Part shown: positions 37,086 to 50,900 of the stretch, piece by piece
Layout of the letters: every line of letters begins with the position of its first letter
How positions within the stretch are numbered: the stretch's first letter is position 1
NCBI GenBank assembly: GCA_949358305.1
Contig: OX442315.1
Location: forward strand, 26,626,427 to 26,686,426
Source: Strigamia acuminata
Taxonomy: Eukaryota; Arthropoda; Chilopoda; Geophilomorpha; Linotaeniidae
Direction of reading: 5' to 3'
Length of the DNA stretch: 60,000 nt
The notes under the pieces: model-generated
The model's input: only the letters and a program-made list of their open reading frames with translations
Database searches by the model: none
What the model was told of the DNA's origin: nothing
Position numbers and translations under genes: made by a program

Positions 37086-38339
37086 TGCATGAAATCGCAT
37101 CGTTAATTAATTGGAAATTCCTCGTTCGATCAAAATTAAAAAAGTTTGGAAATGATGTTTTTAAAGAGAATTTTGCATATTTTTTAAGAAACTTGTTTTC
37201 CATACGGTACCAAAGAAAGAAAACAAGTTCCGAGACAAAAAGCAGAAATAAAAGCTGTCGAGAAAGGGTGACAACAATGGACAGAGTCAAAAGAAAAGTT
37301 GCATGGGGACATTGACAACAAGACCGAATCATCATTTCCCATTCACTGTGGCAAACAGGAAATGAAGAAAATACGTATCAAGGAGGGCCATCACATTTTC
37401 TATTACTATATATAAGATGCACGCCCGAACGTAAGTAAATTAAAGTGTGTTTACTTTCTTCCATGAAAATTAAAATTTGTTTTATCTTATGGAGATTGCA
37501 GGGGAAGCAAACAAATTAGCAATAAACTGACCGTTATTACAAACTGAAAGAAAGGAAAAATATTTCTCGAGTAAATAAACTATGCTTGCAATTTTTCAAG
37601 ATGAATGCGAGAGAGAATTTAAGACAATATACGACTGCGAAAACAACAAAATACACTGATGGCTTAATGATGACTAACTCGTTCCCTTGAAAGTCAAACT
37701 TTAAAAAAAAAATACCTAAAATAAATGAGGGAAGGGGGTGTCTAAATGTCTAATCGGCGTAACCTAGGCGACGAAAGGAAACATTATGCTAACGCTTATT
37801 CGATGTAAAAAAGAAACTAACGTGTTCGGCATTTTAAATGTAAAACTAAAAATAAGATTACGGTTTTTTTTCAAAACGGATTTAATGGGTGCAAAGGTGA
37901 AGTATCGTAGTTGAAAAATTTAAATAGAAAATTTTAGACTTTTCAGTTGGCTGCCAAAGAAATGTTTTTTGGCCTTGCTACGCCCTCTAACGTAACCTCG
38001 TATAGTATTGGCATTCAAGTATATGGGTTGGCTTTGTATCCACTAGGGAGGTAAATAAGATCTGTACTGCTTTAGAACTAGTAAGTTACTTTCAACAAGT
38101 GTGGACAAACATAAAAATGAGTATCTATATGTTTTTGCTTTTAAGATATAGTTTGTCAGCCAAAACTAATTAAGCAGGAAACGGTTTCTTGTCTATGGAA
38201 TTAAAAATTTAGAGAAATGAAAAGCTTTGCAGAAACAAAAACCGGATTAAATTTTTTGTGGGTAAATATATTTTCGTTATTTTGTCACAGTGTGGGATTT
38301 AATTTAAAAAATATTATTTCAATTAATTTTAAAATTAAA

Positions 38340-38420
38340 TACCGTGTTTTCTTCGATTCTAAGACGCACTGTTTTCTCGCATTTAATGAGGTGCGTCTTA
38401 GAATCGGAAGAAATACGGTA
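38340..38420. mobile_element. 81-bp palindromic MITE
   Basis: The left arm TACCGTGTTTTCTTCGATTC plus TAAGACGCAC (38340-38369) is mirrored by the right arm (38391-38420), with two or three mismatches, around a 21-bp loop. ACCGTATTTT...AAGACGCAC-type ends are familiar from small non-autonomous elements in many animals. The whole element forms one hairpin. Confidence 0.75.
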
Positions 38421-41400
38421 TGAAGTAAAATTAAAGCTAAATACTCTAATAAGGCGATGATCGCTGAGTCAAAGTAAAAAATTAATAAAATAAAAATGTA
38501 AACTATTACAAAAGCTGTAAATTTATTCTCTTCTTGAATTATTTGTTTTCCTAAATAGTAAAGAGTATTGAAATCAACTTTTCAGCTAATTTACTCGTCC
38601 GAAAGTTAAAAGAAATTTGCGCGTGTATAAAAATAAAAAATTAAAAAATAAAAAATTTTATAATAATTTATTTAAATTTATTTTTCAATTAATTATTTAT
38701 TTTTAAAGCGCACGGTATTTTTATTTATAAAACATAAGAAGCTTACTTGAGCGCATATAAAAAATCTGAATAGTAATTTATTTTCCCATAATTTGTTTTT
38801 AGTATTTTTTAATTGCGTCTATTTTCATGTTTTTACTTTAAATGTGAATATTTGTTTCTATTTAAAGTTAAGGTTGAAAACTTATTAGAACTTATTATAA
38901 TTAATGACTGGCGAGAAGTAAAAAACATGTAATAACTGCTTATTTTTTTATGTTTATTACAATTTAACGTGCAGTGAAATTTTTATTTTTTAATTTTTAA
39001 TTCGGATTATGACTTAACAAAATTAATTTTACTAAATTTTACAAATATAATTCGAGTTTCCAGGCTTTTTGTTTTACGGTTTTGCGGTATTAAATAACGT
39101 TTAATCTTTTTGAAATATTCTATTTGATCGTTACCGGTATTTATTTATAATATTTTGGGTGCGTTTAATAATGTAAATCAGAAACTACTAGCAGGAATTT
39201 GCAGTTTTAAACTGAATAAGTGTTTACTATTGACTACATACGGGCGAACCAATGAGCATGATATGCAGAAAATACCGCAGGTGTACGTACTTCACATATT
39301 TTAAATTGCTCATAATGCTCTTTTCAACATCGTCAATAAATTAATAATGAATTTTTCATTTGATTCCAATTTTTCAATCTTCAATGATGTCCCAATGGTG
39401 AGTCAAACTGTTTATTGTTATCCCTCAATACTGAGTCCAGTTCTAATAAAAACCACAAGCTGCACTAACATAACCCCACAACAATATAGAGCCAAAGAGA
39501 TCTATTGGAAGTCTTCTGGGTGAGAGAGTTTATTTACGTTTGGTCTGGTATGTTTTATTAAACTAACAAAAACGTTATAAATCTTTTCAACTGGTAAATT
39601 TCAAAGTCAACATCGGACTAGCGTGATATAACTTTTAAGCCACCCCACCACACGGCAAATGAAATTCAATTTGTGTATCATAGTTTTTGTTGTCTTGGAA
39701 ACCGCAAAAACTCAAACAACTACATCGAGTTCGAACAAACTTTGCGAGAGAATCAACTACCCCACGGGAAAAATATAATAAATTTTCTACACAGTTTATT
39801 TGTTTATTTATATATCACTGGCAATGTTTGAAGAATAATGTTTTCCAGTAAAACTTTGTTTTATGTTTTAATTTTTATTTCAAACTTAGATGCAATACAA
39901 GCCATTAAAATGTTCACGCTTCCATTCCCAAAGGGTTTTTTTCTTCTTCTTAAACTAATTAACATAAACTCAGTTCAATGCTGTATGAACTTCGGAGAAA
40001 ATTGAGATATAAATCAAACTGCGCTCACAACATTCCTACAGCCAGCAATAATGAAATTATTTGTTGTCCCACTTATCGCCATTGAGTTGTTTTCCAACTG
40101 GTGTTGTCATTAAAAAAAAGAAATTTTCGCACACATAAGGACACTAATTTTTATTATGTAAACATATCGATAAAATAGAGTAATAACTATCACCTTACGG
40201 CCTACATGTTACGCCGTACTAAATAAAGTAACGGGTAATTTTAGACTTTTATTTGCAATTATGTTTTCAGCTTGAAGCCTATTCTTGAACACTACAACTA
40301 AAACATCACTACGTGTCCTAAATTTATTATCCGTTTCGCACAGAAAGAAGAAATAAAATCAATTTTTGAATAGATGGGAACTTAAATTGTAAGTGTGGAA
40401 CTCGATACATAAAAGCCACCTGCTCAGCATCTAAGAAATACATTAAAGGTCCAGTGTGGTATAGTTTGGTTATATGGGTTGCTAGGTTGGGACTACCGAA
40501 ACAACGCCTCTTTTGGAACTTCCTGCAAAGGAAAATAAACAAAAAGACAAATGGAACATTGTTGTGCTTATAAATTCAAAGTTTTACCAACTTCATGTTC
40601 CCTGGAAAAGTTTTTTTGTTTGCTTTAAAAAATGAAGAAAAACAATATATCCCGTTGGATTTGAATTACAAATTGATACGTACGGTGAGAACTCATTTCA
40701 AAACCCTGCAATGCCAGTCGCAGGCTTTGAAATTGGATTTCCAGCGAACAAACTAACAAACTTTGAAACAAAATTTCAATACGTCTAACAACAGCAAAAA
40801 AGTTATTTCATAGCACCACCAACAGCGACAATAATTCCACGATCTTCTAAGACAGATATTGTGCTTGTGCACATCCGCAGGCAGAGATCTAGCGGAATTT
40901 GTCGAATCTTGTAGAAGGTAGAATACACAGACCATAGTCAAACACACACGTGGACAATTTTCATGGAAATCAAAATGATATTTGATAAAGCTGCTATCCC
41001 AAATGCAATATTCTGCAATGGTTTACCAATGTCGCGCAATGTCTTCGCTCATGTGCTGCAGCCCGTAAAGTAAGTCATATTTAATCTTGAAGGCAAAACC
41101 TTAAGGTACAGTAATTCCATTCCAGGGAGTGAAGGAAGATAAAATGAAAAACTATTACAAAGATTGTCCACATTTTTAGTCCCAAAAAAATTGTGTCATT
41201 CAACATAAGACGGCAGGTCGAAGCAGCGACGCTCTACTGTTTTTTTTGTAAGCCTATTTATTTTATTTTTGATAAACTGGCGAGGAGCGATTCAAGTTTG
41301 AACCGCAGTTTTGGATATCACATCACATGGTAGGTTATTAAATTCAGAAATGAATCTGAAGTCTTGAGTGAGTATTCAAGTATTGGGGGTCTTAACGAAT

Positions 41401-42540
41401 TATTTTTCATTCAGGGTGAATTAGAGTTTATATTTATTGTATAGCTGTTTGAAAAAAGATTTTAAAATCATATCTACGAGTCTTTTTTTTTTTTTAGTGT
41501 TCAAAACTACATAGTCAAACAAAGTTTCTTTTCCCATTTTGTTAGATGTCAACGGTGACACAAAGGACAAAAGAGCGTATAGTTGATGGAAGTAAAGGAC
41601 TGCGTATACAGAATAAGAACAGAAGGCAAAAAAAAGTTGTCAGCTGAGCTTGTCAGTGTCAGCCCGGACACACAATGACAACAATCGCGTAAATTAAGGC
41701 GCAGATGTAGTGAAGAGAGGAAAGGTAAAGCAAGATATTTTTATTTCAATCTCACAAATCTTTTGCATATCTTAAGAATAATTTTTCACTTATGATTTTT
41801 CTGTCATTTAAAAAAAAAGTAATTATGGTTAAGGTCGGTAATTAGCCGAACGATTCATTCATGTGGTATAATTGAAATTGAAATTGAAAAACGAAAACAG
41901 ATTTTACTTCAAAATTGACGTAAAATGATAGGAAAAGTGGAACACTGTCAGCTACTTTTCTTCTTGACAAGTAATAGAAGAATCCAATTTGTAACATGTG
42001 ATCGTTCGGTACAACTGGGCATTTCAAATTCGTTTCTTCCCCCGTCCTTCACGTAGGTACCTAATAAAGAATTTAAATTTACTGTACAACATTATTTTGA
42101 GAGAGAAATTGAAAATTTAAAGTAACACAACAAAAATAAAGAAAAAATGTATGGATTTGACAAGTTAAAAAACAGTGAATTATGTTATGTTGTATTTAGA
42201 GTTAAAATGTTCTGTTGACATCTCAAATTTGAAGAAATGAATTTAAAGCTTTGTTTTTTACATCCTTTCTTCTAAGAATATTCACAAGAGTCAAGTGTGA
42301 GAAGTTAGTTGTCTGGATAATGGACCATAAAATGTACATTGGCTTTTTATTGGTCATGGGTACTGAACAAGTAAAAGCTATCAGTCACCACATTTTTATT
42401 TTTCACACCTAAGTACTACTCAACTTCGCACACTTTAATCCATCTCGTATTATACACAATAATTAACAATAACTTTTTGGTAGTAAATCATAACTTTGTT
42501 TACATTAAAAATGTTTTTCTTTTTCTTTTAAAATAGTAAT

Positions 42541-42785
42541 AGTAATAGGCACATGCCTAGGAGAGCCCAAAGGTTTATGGGTCTATCATTCTTTGTCCTT
42601 TAGATTTTTTACTCTAAAAAAATTTTCCCACATAAAATAGCATTAATGGATCTTAATATTAAACTTTTGTGTTGATTTTTGCAAATACAGATTTGAGCAC
42701 CTAAAAAGTGTATTTTTTGTACATGTCGGACTATGGGGTCTCCGAAATTGCATGTCTGTGGTCCCAGAGAGAATTAATCCGCCAC
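42541..42785. repeat. Possible DNA-transposon fragment ending CCGCCACTG
   Basis: The right end reads TTAATCCGCCACTG, the complement of a CAGTGGCGGAT-type terminus common in cut-and-paste repeats. The preceding text (CCCATAGTCC, GGTCTCC on either strand) looks repeat-like. The left end could not be fixed, and no copy elsewhere in the window confirms it. Confidence 0.25.
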
Positions 42786-44802
42786 TGCTAATGGCTAAAA
42801 AGCTTTACATCAAATATTACAGTAGGTGTACTGAAAATCTCTGTTTATATGATGTTTGGTGTTTCTGTAAACAAAATCTTGTGTAACCACAGCATGTGTG
42901 TGCGTTTGCGTGCACACACATTCACACGAATGTTTAATTTTTGCGTTTTACAAGTAAAGGGTAATTAAACCTCCTTTATTTTTACCCAACCAACGAATTA
43001 TGACCTACTTTCTTGAAAAGAATTTTGCTTTTATTTACGTTTTTGGGAGTGGATGCTTTACCTGGCTGCATTACACTGTAAATTGGAACCTCGATCTCAA
43101 TTTTTGGCAGTCGAATTTGGTTGTAAAACAACGACTTTAGTTTTGGTTTCAATTTTTGCAGTCGTTGATGAAAGTAGAACCTTTGAAACCAAACAAAGGT
43201 GCCGTAGACTTGCTGACCATTCGACGATAACTGCAGCTGTGTCTCATTTCAATCAATTGATATGCTCGATCAGACAAAAAGTGTCCATATAAGGCTGAAA
43301 CAAAAGCTTCAGCCTCGATGTCATCCATCACTGCAAAGATGACGGCTCTGGCTTGCGGCCAAAATTCCAGACGACTTATCGAGTTGCATGTGCTTTTCGA
43401 TATTACTCGCAAAAAAATACGGTATGTGGACGGGAAAAAGCGTAGTCTGATGTTTTATGTTGATTCTGTAAACTATGGTCATCTTCCGCCCGTGCTGAAA
43501 CGGAGTGAGCATTTCCAATTGAGCTGTGGTTTTTAATTATAGCGAATTGTATTCATTTCGATTAATTACGAACAGCAGTGCAGGGACGTGTCGCAACGGC
43601 AAGCTGCTAATTAATACAAATAAAACGCGAATATTCAACTATAATTGCAATGAATATGCAAATGCTGGGGCAATAAATTGACGTAGGAGATAATTGCAAC
43701 TGTCCAGAACAAACGTGCAATTATAAAATGGATAACAGATACACCGTGATACGACGCGCGTACGACCATATCGGCCAATATGCGTGAATAGAGGGCCAAC
43801 TTTAAGGCGGATGAGCAGGTGCCCCATGGCAAACGTTTTCTACAATTCCTAGTCTTTCACTGTCAATTGTCACTTAAATTCTTTCCGGGATAAATCTGTC
43901 ATGCCCTTCGGAGACTTGGAATTTAAGTTATTCGGATAATGTAGTAGATGACACTCACGATGTTGTGAAGGCTCGTTCTGATTATGCGTGAACCGCAATG
44001 GCAGCGGTTGGTTTTAATTTTAAAATCACAGATCACGTGCTGTGGGGAAATCTTTTTGATGTGCTAACAAACTCGTTTAGGAAGTTAATTAGTGAGAGGT
44101 TGGAATTTGGAAAGTGGAAGTGTCAGCGCAAATTTTACTTCAGTGACAATTAGATGGAGTGATCCTACAAATTAGCAAGATTTAGCCAATTACTGCACCT
44201 TTCAACTTGATGGCTTCGTCTGAAACTTTTAACGTTGAAGGCAGCAATTTTAGCTTAATGACGCCCCCGTTTTGGCTTTATCTAGAATATTTACTGTACA
44301 CAGCTACACACGGACAGTTTTTCACAATCGCAATCAATCAAATCACTTATCTTTTATTTTATTTGAATTCTTTTAACACAAGGAACACGTTACAATTATG
44401 CTATTCTTTCTTGTATCGGTTTGTGAAGTTTTCCTTAGAATCATGGAAGCTTGTCGTTTTAATTTGTTGATCCTCTCGTAACACTTGACTTCTTTACTGA
44501 GCCATTGTTGAAATATTTCAAAATACTCAAAGAACTTCGTTGGCTTATAATCTGGTCTGACACTGAGCTGAAATTAGGGTGATGTGTCCACGGCCATATT
44601 TATTTTAGAACTCGCTTCTGGAAGGAAATACTTGCCGATAAACATCGGTTAATGAATTAAAATTTTTAAACAATATTGATTTAACTTATTGCTAGCGGTG
44701 AGACTCAACTGCTGCACCACAGTGGGTGGAAATCGGTGAGATATTGGACATTCGTTGAATTACATCTGGATTATAAGCTTTGGTTTGGTTCGTCGAGTGT
44801 TC

Positions 44803-44870
44803 TCCCGGATGGCTCAAGTGGCACTGCAACCGCTGCCAAGCGGGAGATCTGCGGCTGAAGTCTCTCTGTT
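44803..44870 (+). repeat. tRNA-Gly-like relic (SINE head or pseudo-tRNA)
   Basis: GGATGGCTCAAGTGGCA fits a D-arm/A-box, and CCGCTGCCAAGCGGGAG aligns with the anticodon arm and variable region of tRNA-Gly(GCC), with a CCGC/GCGG stem. The T-arm is degraded (GCTGAAGTCTC instead of GGTTCGATTCC) and there is no acceptor-stem pairing, so it is not a functional tRNA. A tRNA-derived SINE head is the best guess. Confidence 0.4.
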
Positions 44871-45389
44871 TGAGTTTAGGTTAATGCCATTCATAAATTT
44901 TTTTATGTTCACTTAATCATCAAAAAATTAAAGCATACGTACACACAAAAATAGTGGTGCGTTTCTCTCTAAAACGCAGATTCTACAAAACTAATATGCT
45001 GGCGTTATTTTGCTATGGGTACAGGTGTTTTCTAAACGTAAACATAAACTACAATCTGCTCTTGGTATCTTGACGCCAAATTCAAACACCAAATTCCATG
45101 ATTTGGTACATACACAGTCTAAAACTGTTTATTGCGCAGAAGTGTATTTCTTTCGTTTTTGTGTGCGCAGACGAGGATTTTTCAGTTTGATTTTGGCATT
45201 AAGATACCGGGCGGAGATGTCTTCCTCATCGCTTAAAGACCAATTGAAAGCTTGATTTTAAGCTGAAAACAGCCAATTAGTCTTGTAATGAAATTTTAAA
45301 ATATTCTGACATTTTAATAAACCTTGAATAAGATCTCAAGTGAGAGGCCTAACAAGCAACTTTTAGTATATCAGACAAGTCACGTCAAA

Positions 45390-45919
45390 CAAAACCCTGT
45401 TAGCGCGTCTATTCATCTTCACTAAAAAGCAATAAGTCTGTGTGTTTGTCTGAAGCAGCAATAACTCTCCAACTGTCCCAATTGTCATGAAATTTGGACA
45501 GCTTATTCCTTATCGAATTTCTAGGTCAACGTAACGGTTTTCAGATCGCTACATTGATATATTGGTGCGTTATGAGCCATTGTCATACAGGGAAGCCAAC
45601 ATCGCCTTTTTAAAATTTGGGTTCTCAGTCAAAACCAGACAGATTTGGATGTTTTAAATATGTTTCCTACGTAGAATTTTACGTTCTACTGGTGATAATA
45701 CATTTTGGAACAGGGTGCAGGCTTATTTTGAATTTGCCCCAAAACATATCTCATTTTGAATGTTAAGAATTTTGAAAAACTGACTAGATTTTTTAATTCC
45801 TCAGTGTTTTTACAGATAGTATCCAAAAATAAAATAAAAATATTGAGATGATAAATTTTTTATTACAATTAATAAATGCACTAATAAAAACTCCGGGCGA
45901 AGGCGGGTAGTAAAGCTAG
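45390..45919 (+). mobile_element. Non-autonomous Helitron-like element
   Basis: The 3' end has GC-rich CTCCGGGCGAAGGCGGGTAG followed by AAAGCTAG and then T, in the style of a Helitron terminus (short hairpin then CTRR). The interior contains TCTGTGTGTTTGTCTGAAGC and CCCAATTGTCATGAAATTTG, text I associate with arthropod Helitron-like repeats. The 5' TC end is not pinned down, so the start is approximate. No Rep/helicase is encoded. Confidence 0.5.
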
Positions 45920-47633
45920 TCAATATATAATTATTAAAGTTGATCTTGTTAGTCAAATTAAATTACCGTAAACGAAAATAAATATTATGATTTAAAGTTA
46001 AATTTATTCAATTATAAAAACATTAAAAAAGTAATAAATTAAATTTTGCATAAAGCTTTAAGCAAAAATACATAGTGGTAATGAAGGCTTCTGAATAAAT
46101 TGACAATTGTTCATATTTGTAATAAACGCTACACCAATTTCAGCAACAAACCTTCCATAGCTCTGAAAAAACATTGGTTCCAAGTTTCAATTACTCATGA
46201 CTCGGGGTCGGAATATTGTCTTGCCGGATAACAAAAAATTACGTGACCAAAAAGTTAGAATAATTTCGACAATTCGGCACTCAAACAGTCACTAGCTGCA
46301 TTCAAAAATTAAAATATCAATTTTAGTTTAAGTGTATTTTAAGTTTTAACATGGGTTTAAACAGAAAATGATGTCATTTTTGGTTTAAAATTGAAGTAAA
46401 ACACAAAATGTGTTAGTTTTTGAATGCAGCTACTGAAATTGTCTGAAATTACTTACGACAATTCGCGTTTAAATATGGCCGCACATGTATCAAACGAGAC
46501 TTCACAACGCGATGTAATTATTCACAACGCGTTTTAATTACCGGTCGATCAGAACTTAACATAATACAGTTGTTCACATAAACGTTGGGTCACTTTCTTG
46601 TCGGAATGCGGTAATTAACATGAGGACAAATCTATTAGCAAGAATTTAATTGATCGATTTTTTTAATTTGCATATATTTTAGCAGTAGAAATTTGTCAAG
46701 TATTTTAACCAGCCGTCTTATAAATTGAGAATTGATTCTTTTATTGCAGTGCTGCTGTAAAACTATGCCCATTAACGAGAGAATGATGGATGATGTTAGT
46801 GGTGATAGAATTTGAAGACAATTCCGCGATTCCATCTTATGACAATTCCATCATGACGTCATTAAATTTCAATCTTCGTAGAAAAGGATTTACACTTCCC
46901 TTTGGGCTTTTGGCGTTGACAAAACCTCTAAATAAACATTGAATGAAAAAATTCTCTCCGTTCTGACTCCATGAATGTGTTGCCATTGCCATCCTTTGCA
47001 TTTTAAATTTATCAAATTTTAGTTTTCAAGTTCTGAAATGAGTTTGCGGGTGCTTAAAACTTTGGCCAATTGAATAAAAGAATTGCTGCGTGCAAAATAA
47101 AATGTTAGCTCCCGAATTTTGGAAAGCGTTTTAAAAATAATCCTTTGTTGTTAGTGTCTATAAAATGCGTCAAAGTGTAGTTTGATTTGCATGCAAATTT
47201 AAGTTTTAAGTGGATTTTGTCAATTTTTGTAACGAAATTAGATTTCGCCTCCCACGAATGCAATTATCTTAGTGAACCCTCGCCTGTCGAATTTAATCAG
47301 ATTTCTTATTAGTTTCAACAATCGACTTTACATAAAGCCCATGTCCCGTAGCTTACGCAGGATCCAAGCCAATTAATTAAGGTAGTCATCTTGTCGTACC
47401 TGTTACCTGGACTAAAATATGATATGATGATATATGAATAAAATAAAGCCCTCTCGTAGTTGGCCATTTTAAGTGCTTTGATACGGGTTTAATTTCTTGT
47501 ATGTAAATTGCATAAACAATAAATAAATCAACAACCAAAATAAATATCAAATGTCCAATTTTTGCTATTATCTTACATTAAAGAAATTTTCAACTGTTGT
47601 AAACTATACAATTTCTAAAGCACAAACTTTCCA

Positions 47634-47639
47634 TTTATT
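47634..47639 (-). terminator. Candidate poly(A) signal of the FOG-type gene
   Basis: AATAAA on the minus strand about 360 bases after the stop at 47997-47999. Other A/T-rich hexamers lie nearby (47500-47530), so use is uncertain. The intervening 47640-47996 would be the 3' UTR. Confidence 0.35.
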
Positions 47640-47996
47640 TTACAAAAATTAACAAAATACTTTCCAATAAAGAATAATAATAATAAACAAACAGCAAAAA
47701 AAAAATTAAATTTTAATTGTACAATGAATGAAAAAAAGGGGGGTGGGGGAGAAAGAAAGGAAGGGAAAAAGTAAATACGTTTTCGTTTTTCAGATTAAAT
47801 GCATCTATTGCACTGTAAACGAGAGATGAAAAGTAAAGTAGCGATCGAGAGGAAGACTGTGGAAGTCCAATAAGTGAAGTAAAAGATTAAATTATCACAT
47901 CGATAAACCAAATGACGCACGACATACGTACATCCACACACACTTTCACACGCAATTACAAATGTTCAGATAAAGAGGAGAGTCTAAGAGTTTAAA

Positions 47997-50900
47997 TTAT
48001 TGCACCGGGGTTTCTGCCGTCACGTTTTCGGTGGCGTGAGATGCGCAGTAATACTTTTTATGCGCGATAAACGTCGAGAGGTAAGTGAAAGAGATGTCGC
48101 ACGATTTGCAATATTTCGATCCTACTCGTTTGACCACGGCTGGCGGCGCACTACTAGTCGCATTGGGCGATGTCGCAGCGGCCACCGGAGGCGTCGTGTT
48201 CCCGCTCGTGACCGGAGACGTGTTGGAAGTTTGTTCGGTTCCAACTTCCAAGTTCTCCTTGCCCGGCTCGGTGCCATCACTCGTGCCATTCTCACTGGGT
48301 TCGGGCGTGTCTCCTCGCGACGCGCTATTGTCTTTGTGCACAAGTCGCATGTGCCGTACAACATTGCCCTTATAAGTGGAACTGTAGCCGCATAAATCGC
48401 AGAAATGCGTCGGAGGTTTATCCTTTGCGTCGAGCGCGCCACTGGCAGACGCCGATGCACTCTTGTCTTCGCCCGAAGAATCACCGGTTGCATCTTCGCT
48501 CGTCGCAGGTGTGGGCATGACAACAACATCGTCATTGACCATACAAGCGATAAAAGATTCTTCCGTAACGTCACTTCCTTTCTCGAAATGCATGCGTATG
48601 TGTGTTCTCATGCCCCGCAATGTGTTGCCACGGTAACCGCACAACATGCACCTGAATGCCTTGATGCCGGCGTGCGTCTCGATGTGTTTCTGCGCGGCGC
48701 CGATGGTGGGCAGAAGAACGTGACAGTAAGGGCAACGCCAACCCGGCGCTGCAGAGGCTGCCAAAGTCTTCTCCGTCGTGGCGAAAGCGGACTGAGATTG
48801 CGGGCACTTGATAACGGCCGAGCCTTTAATCACAACATTTTCAGATATATTCAGTTTCTCCCTTTTCGGGCAGTAATAAGTCTGATGAGCGCTCAAGTTG
48901 TCCAGCGAAGTGAATTTAATGCCGCACGCAAAACAAAAAAATTGGTACATTGTCTTAGCTCCCTGACTGTGACTGCCGCTGGATCCGTCAATCAACGATC
49001 CGCTTGCCACTTGGTGATTTGGAGTGTGAGGAGTCAGAATCCGTGTACGCACTACGTTCTCCGTTTCCCCGCTCCCGCTCCCGCTCCCGCCCTCGCTCGT
49101 TGGCATTGGCACCGATTCCTCACACCCAGCGTCATCTGCCGGCGACGATAGCGATGCAACTGGTTTCCTACCTCCACCTCCACCTCCGCAATAATGTCTT
49201 TTATGAGCTAAGTAATTCTCATGAAGATAGAAGACAATGTTACACTCTTTACACTTGTTAACTGCTGATTTGACACTTTTCGTCACTTGAGATTCCCCTT
49301 CGACACCTGGTGAAGAAGGGGTCGCGTGTTTCTGATGAGGTGAACGCACTTTGGGAGAACTGACCCTTGATTCTGCTGCTGACTCATCCCCAGACCGATT
49401 CACGTCTTCATCTTCCACCGACTCCTTGCGTCTCACGCTTAAGTCCAAGGGTTGTTCGGAGCAGGGACCCGCGTTCTGACTCTGAGTGAGAAATTTCGTT
49501 CGTCCAGGACTACGACTCCTTTCGGGAGGGGACGAAGAAGACATTACCGGAACCGACTGGATCATGTCAGCATTTCTGCCGTAATTCGGCGACGTTGAGC
49601 CGACAGAAGCAGCAGTTGCAGCAGGCGCTAATACTGTGAATGTGGGCACCATGCTCGCTGTCGAAAGATTCCCGTTGGGTAATAAAAGATTTCCAGCAGG
49701 TACCAGTCCAGCAGCTTGCACCAAATTAGTCCCCGGTACGTAAGAGCACGGCACGAGAATCACGGGATTCGACGGTATTGCCAACATGGGCTGGCTCATC
49801 ATAATTCCTCCTGATGGCGGGCTCACCGCAACACGCGATTTGCTCTCGTTTCCAGCGGACATGTGGTTTTGAGGTGAAGATTGCAGGGATCTTTGCACGT
49901 GCCTTGTGTTGCAATAAAATTGTTTATGAACTTGAAATGTCTTCATCGACGAAAACTGAATGTCACAGTTACTGCAGTAACGAGCCGACGCTGGAACTGG
50001 AATAGTCCCCGTCCCCGAATCCCCAGTCATGTTCTCCACGGCCGACGAGTTCTCGTGATGAGTGTGCAAATGCCGCGTTAATGTCGCTTTTTTATCGCAC
50101 AAATACGAACACACAGAACAGACGTACGCTTTTCCTGTACGTTGACATTTATTAGGTGGGTGAGCTTTGTCGTCGCACAATGGGGAGGAATTTCTCAATT
50201 TGCTGTTTTTATTCTCGCTAGCTGAATCTTCGTCCGCTGTTTCTTGTTTGACTTTTTCGCACGAGTCGTCGGTCGAAGAGTCTGAAAAAATTAAGAATAG
50301 AAGGTGGTTATACAATCTTGGCTGCTTTAATCAGTTTTATCTGGCAAGACATTTTTTTTTTCACGCTAATAAAAACCTTTCTTAAAAAAATCTTTTATCG
50401 TCCCGCATTTGAGAGTAGAAAAAGAAAGTTGATTCAGTTAGAGGAAAAGTCAACCTGCAATCAGCAACGGATTCAATGGATGGGTTGGAAAAGGTTTGGA
50501 AAAACTCATTCTTTTTTAAAGTTTCGATGGATATTAACAAGGAAATTAACGAGTAGAAGGCTTTCTGGCTTGGCACTGCAGACAAACGTTTTCTTTTTCT
50601 TTTTCTCTAATGCATGTAAACAAGGTTGTTTACTTCAATGCATCTTTTGCCAGGCTTATTCAGTGCACGCTCACTTCGCAATTAGCGCCATTTCTAAAGC
50701 CACTTCACACGATTCACCGTAATTATCATCATTCCTTTCCCCGTAGCACCCTCCTTTATTTCTCTTGAAATTAAATTTCATTATTCTTTTTACGCGCCAT
50801 TTCCTCCTCCTTAAAACCGACGCCAATGAATTTTACGTAGCGACATTTCACCTAAAACAAATTGCGGCGAAGAAGAAAAATTGAGCACGAAATCGGAAAA

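Larger units (their letters stand above)
37091..47633. other. Large intergenic region, no gene seen
   Basis: More than 10 kb of AT-rich DNA between the TRHR-type and FOG-type genes. It carries a palindromic MITE (38340), a transposon-end-like repeat (42540), a tRNA-Gly-like relic (44803) and a Helitron-like element (45390). Open frames are short and have no recognisable products. Confidence 0.6.

Noticed and set aside
44803-44870. Functional tRNA gene
   Set aside because: The T-arm and acceptor stem are not intact, so it is listed only as a relic.
48405-49151. 248-codon open frame on the plus strand
   Set aside because: It is a shadow of the FOG zinc-finger exon, which is unambiguous on the minus strand.
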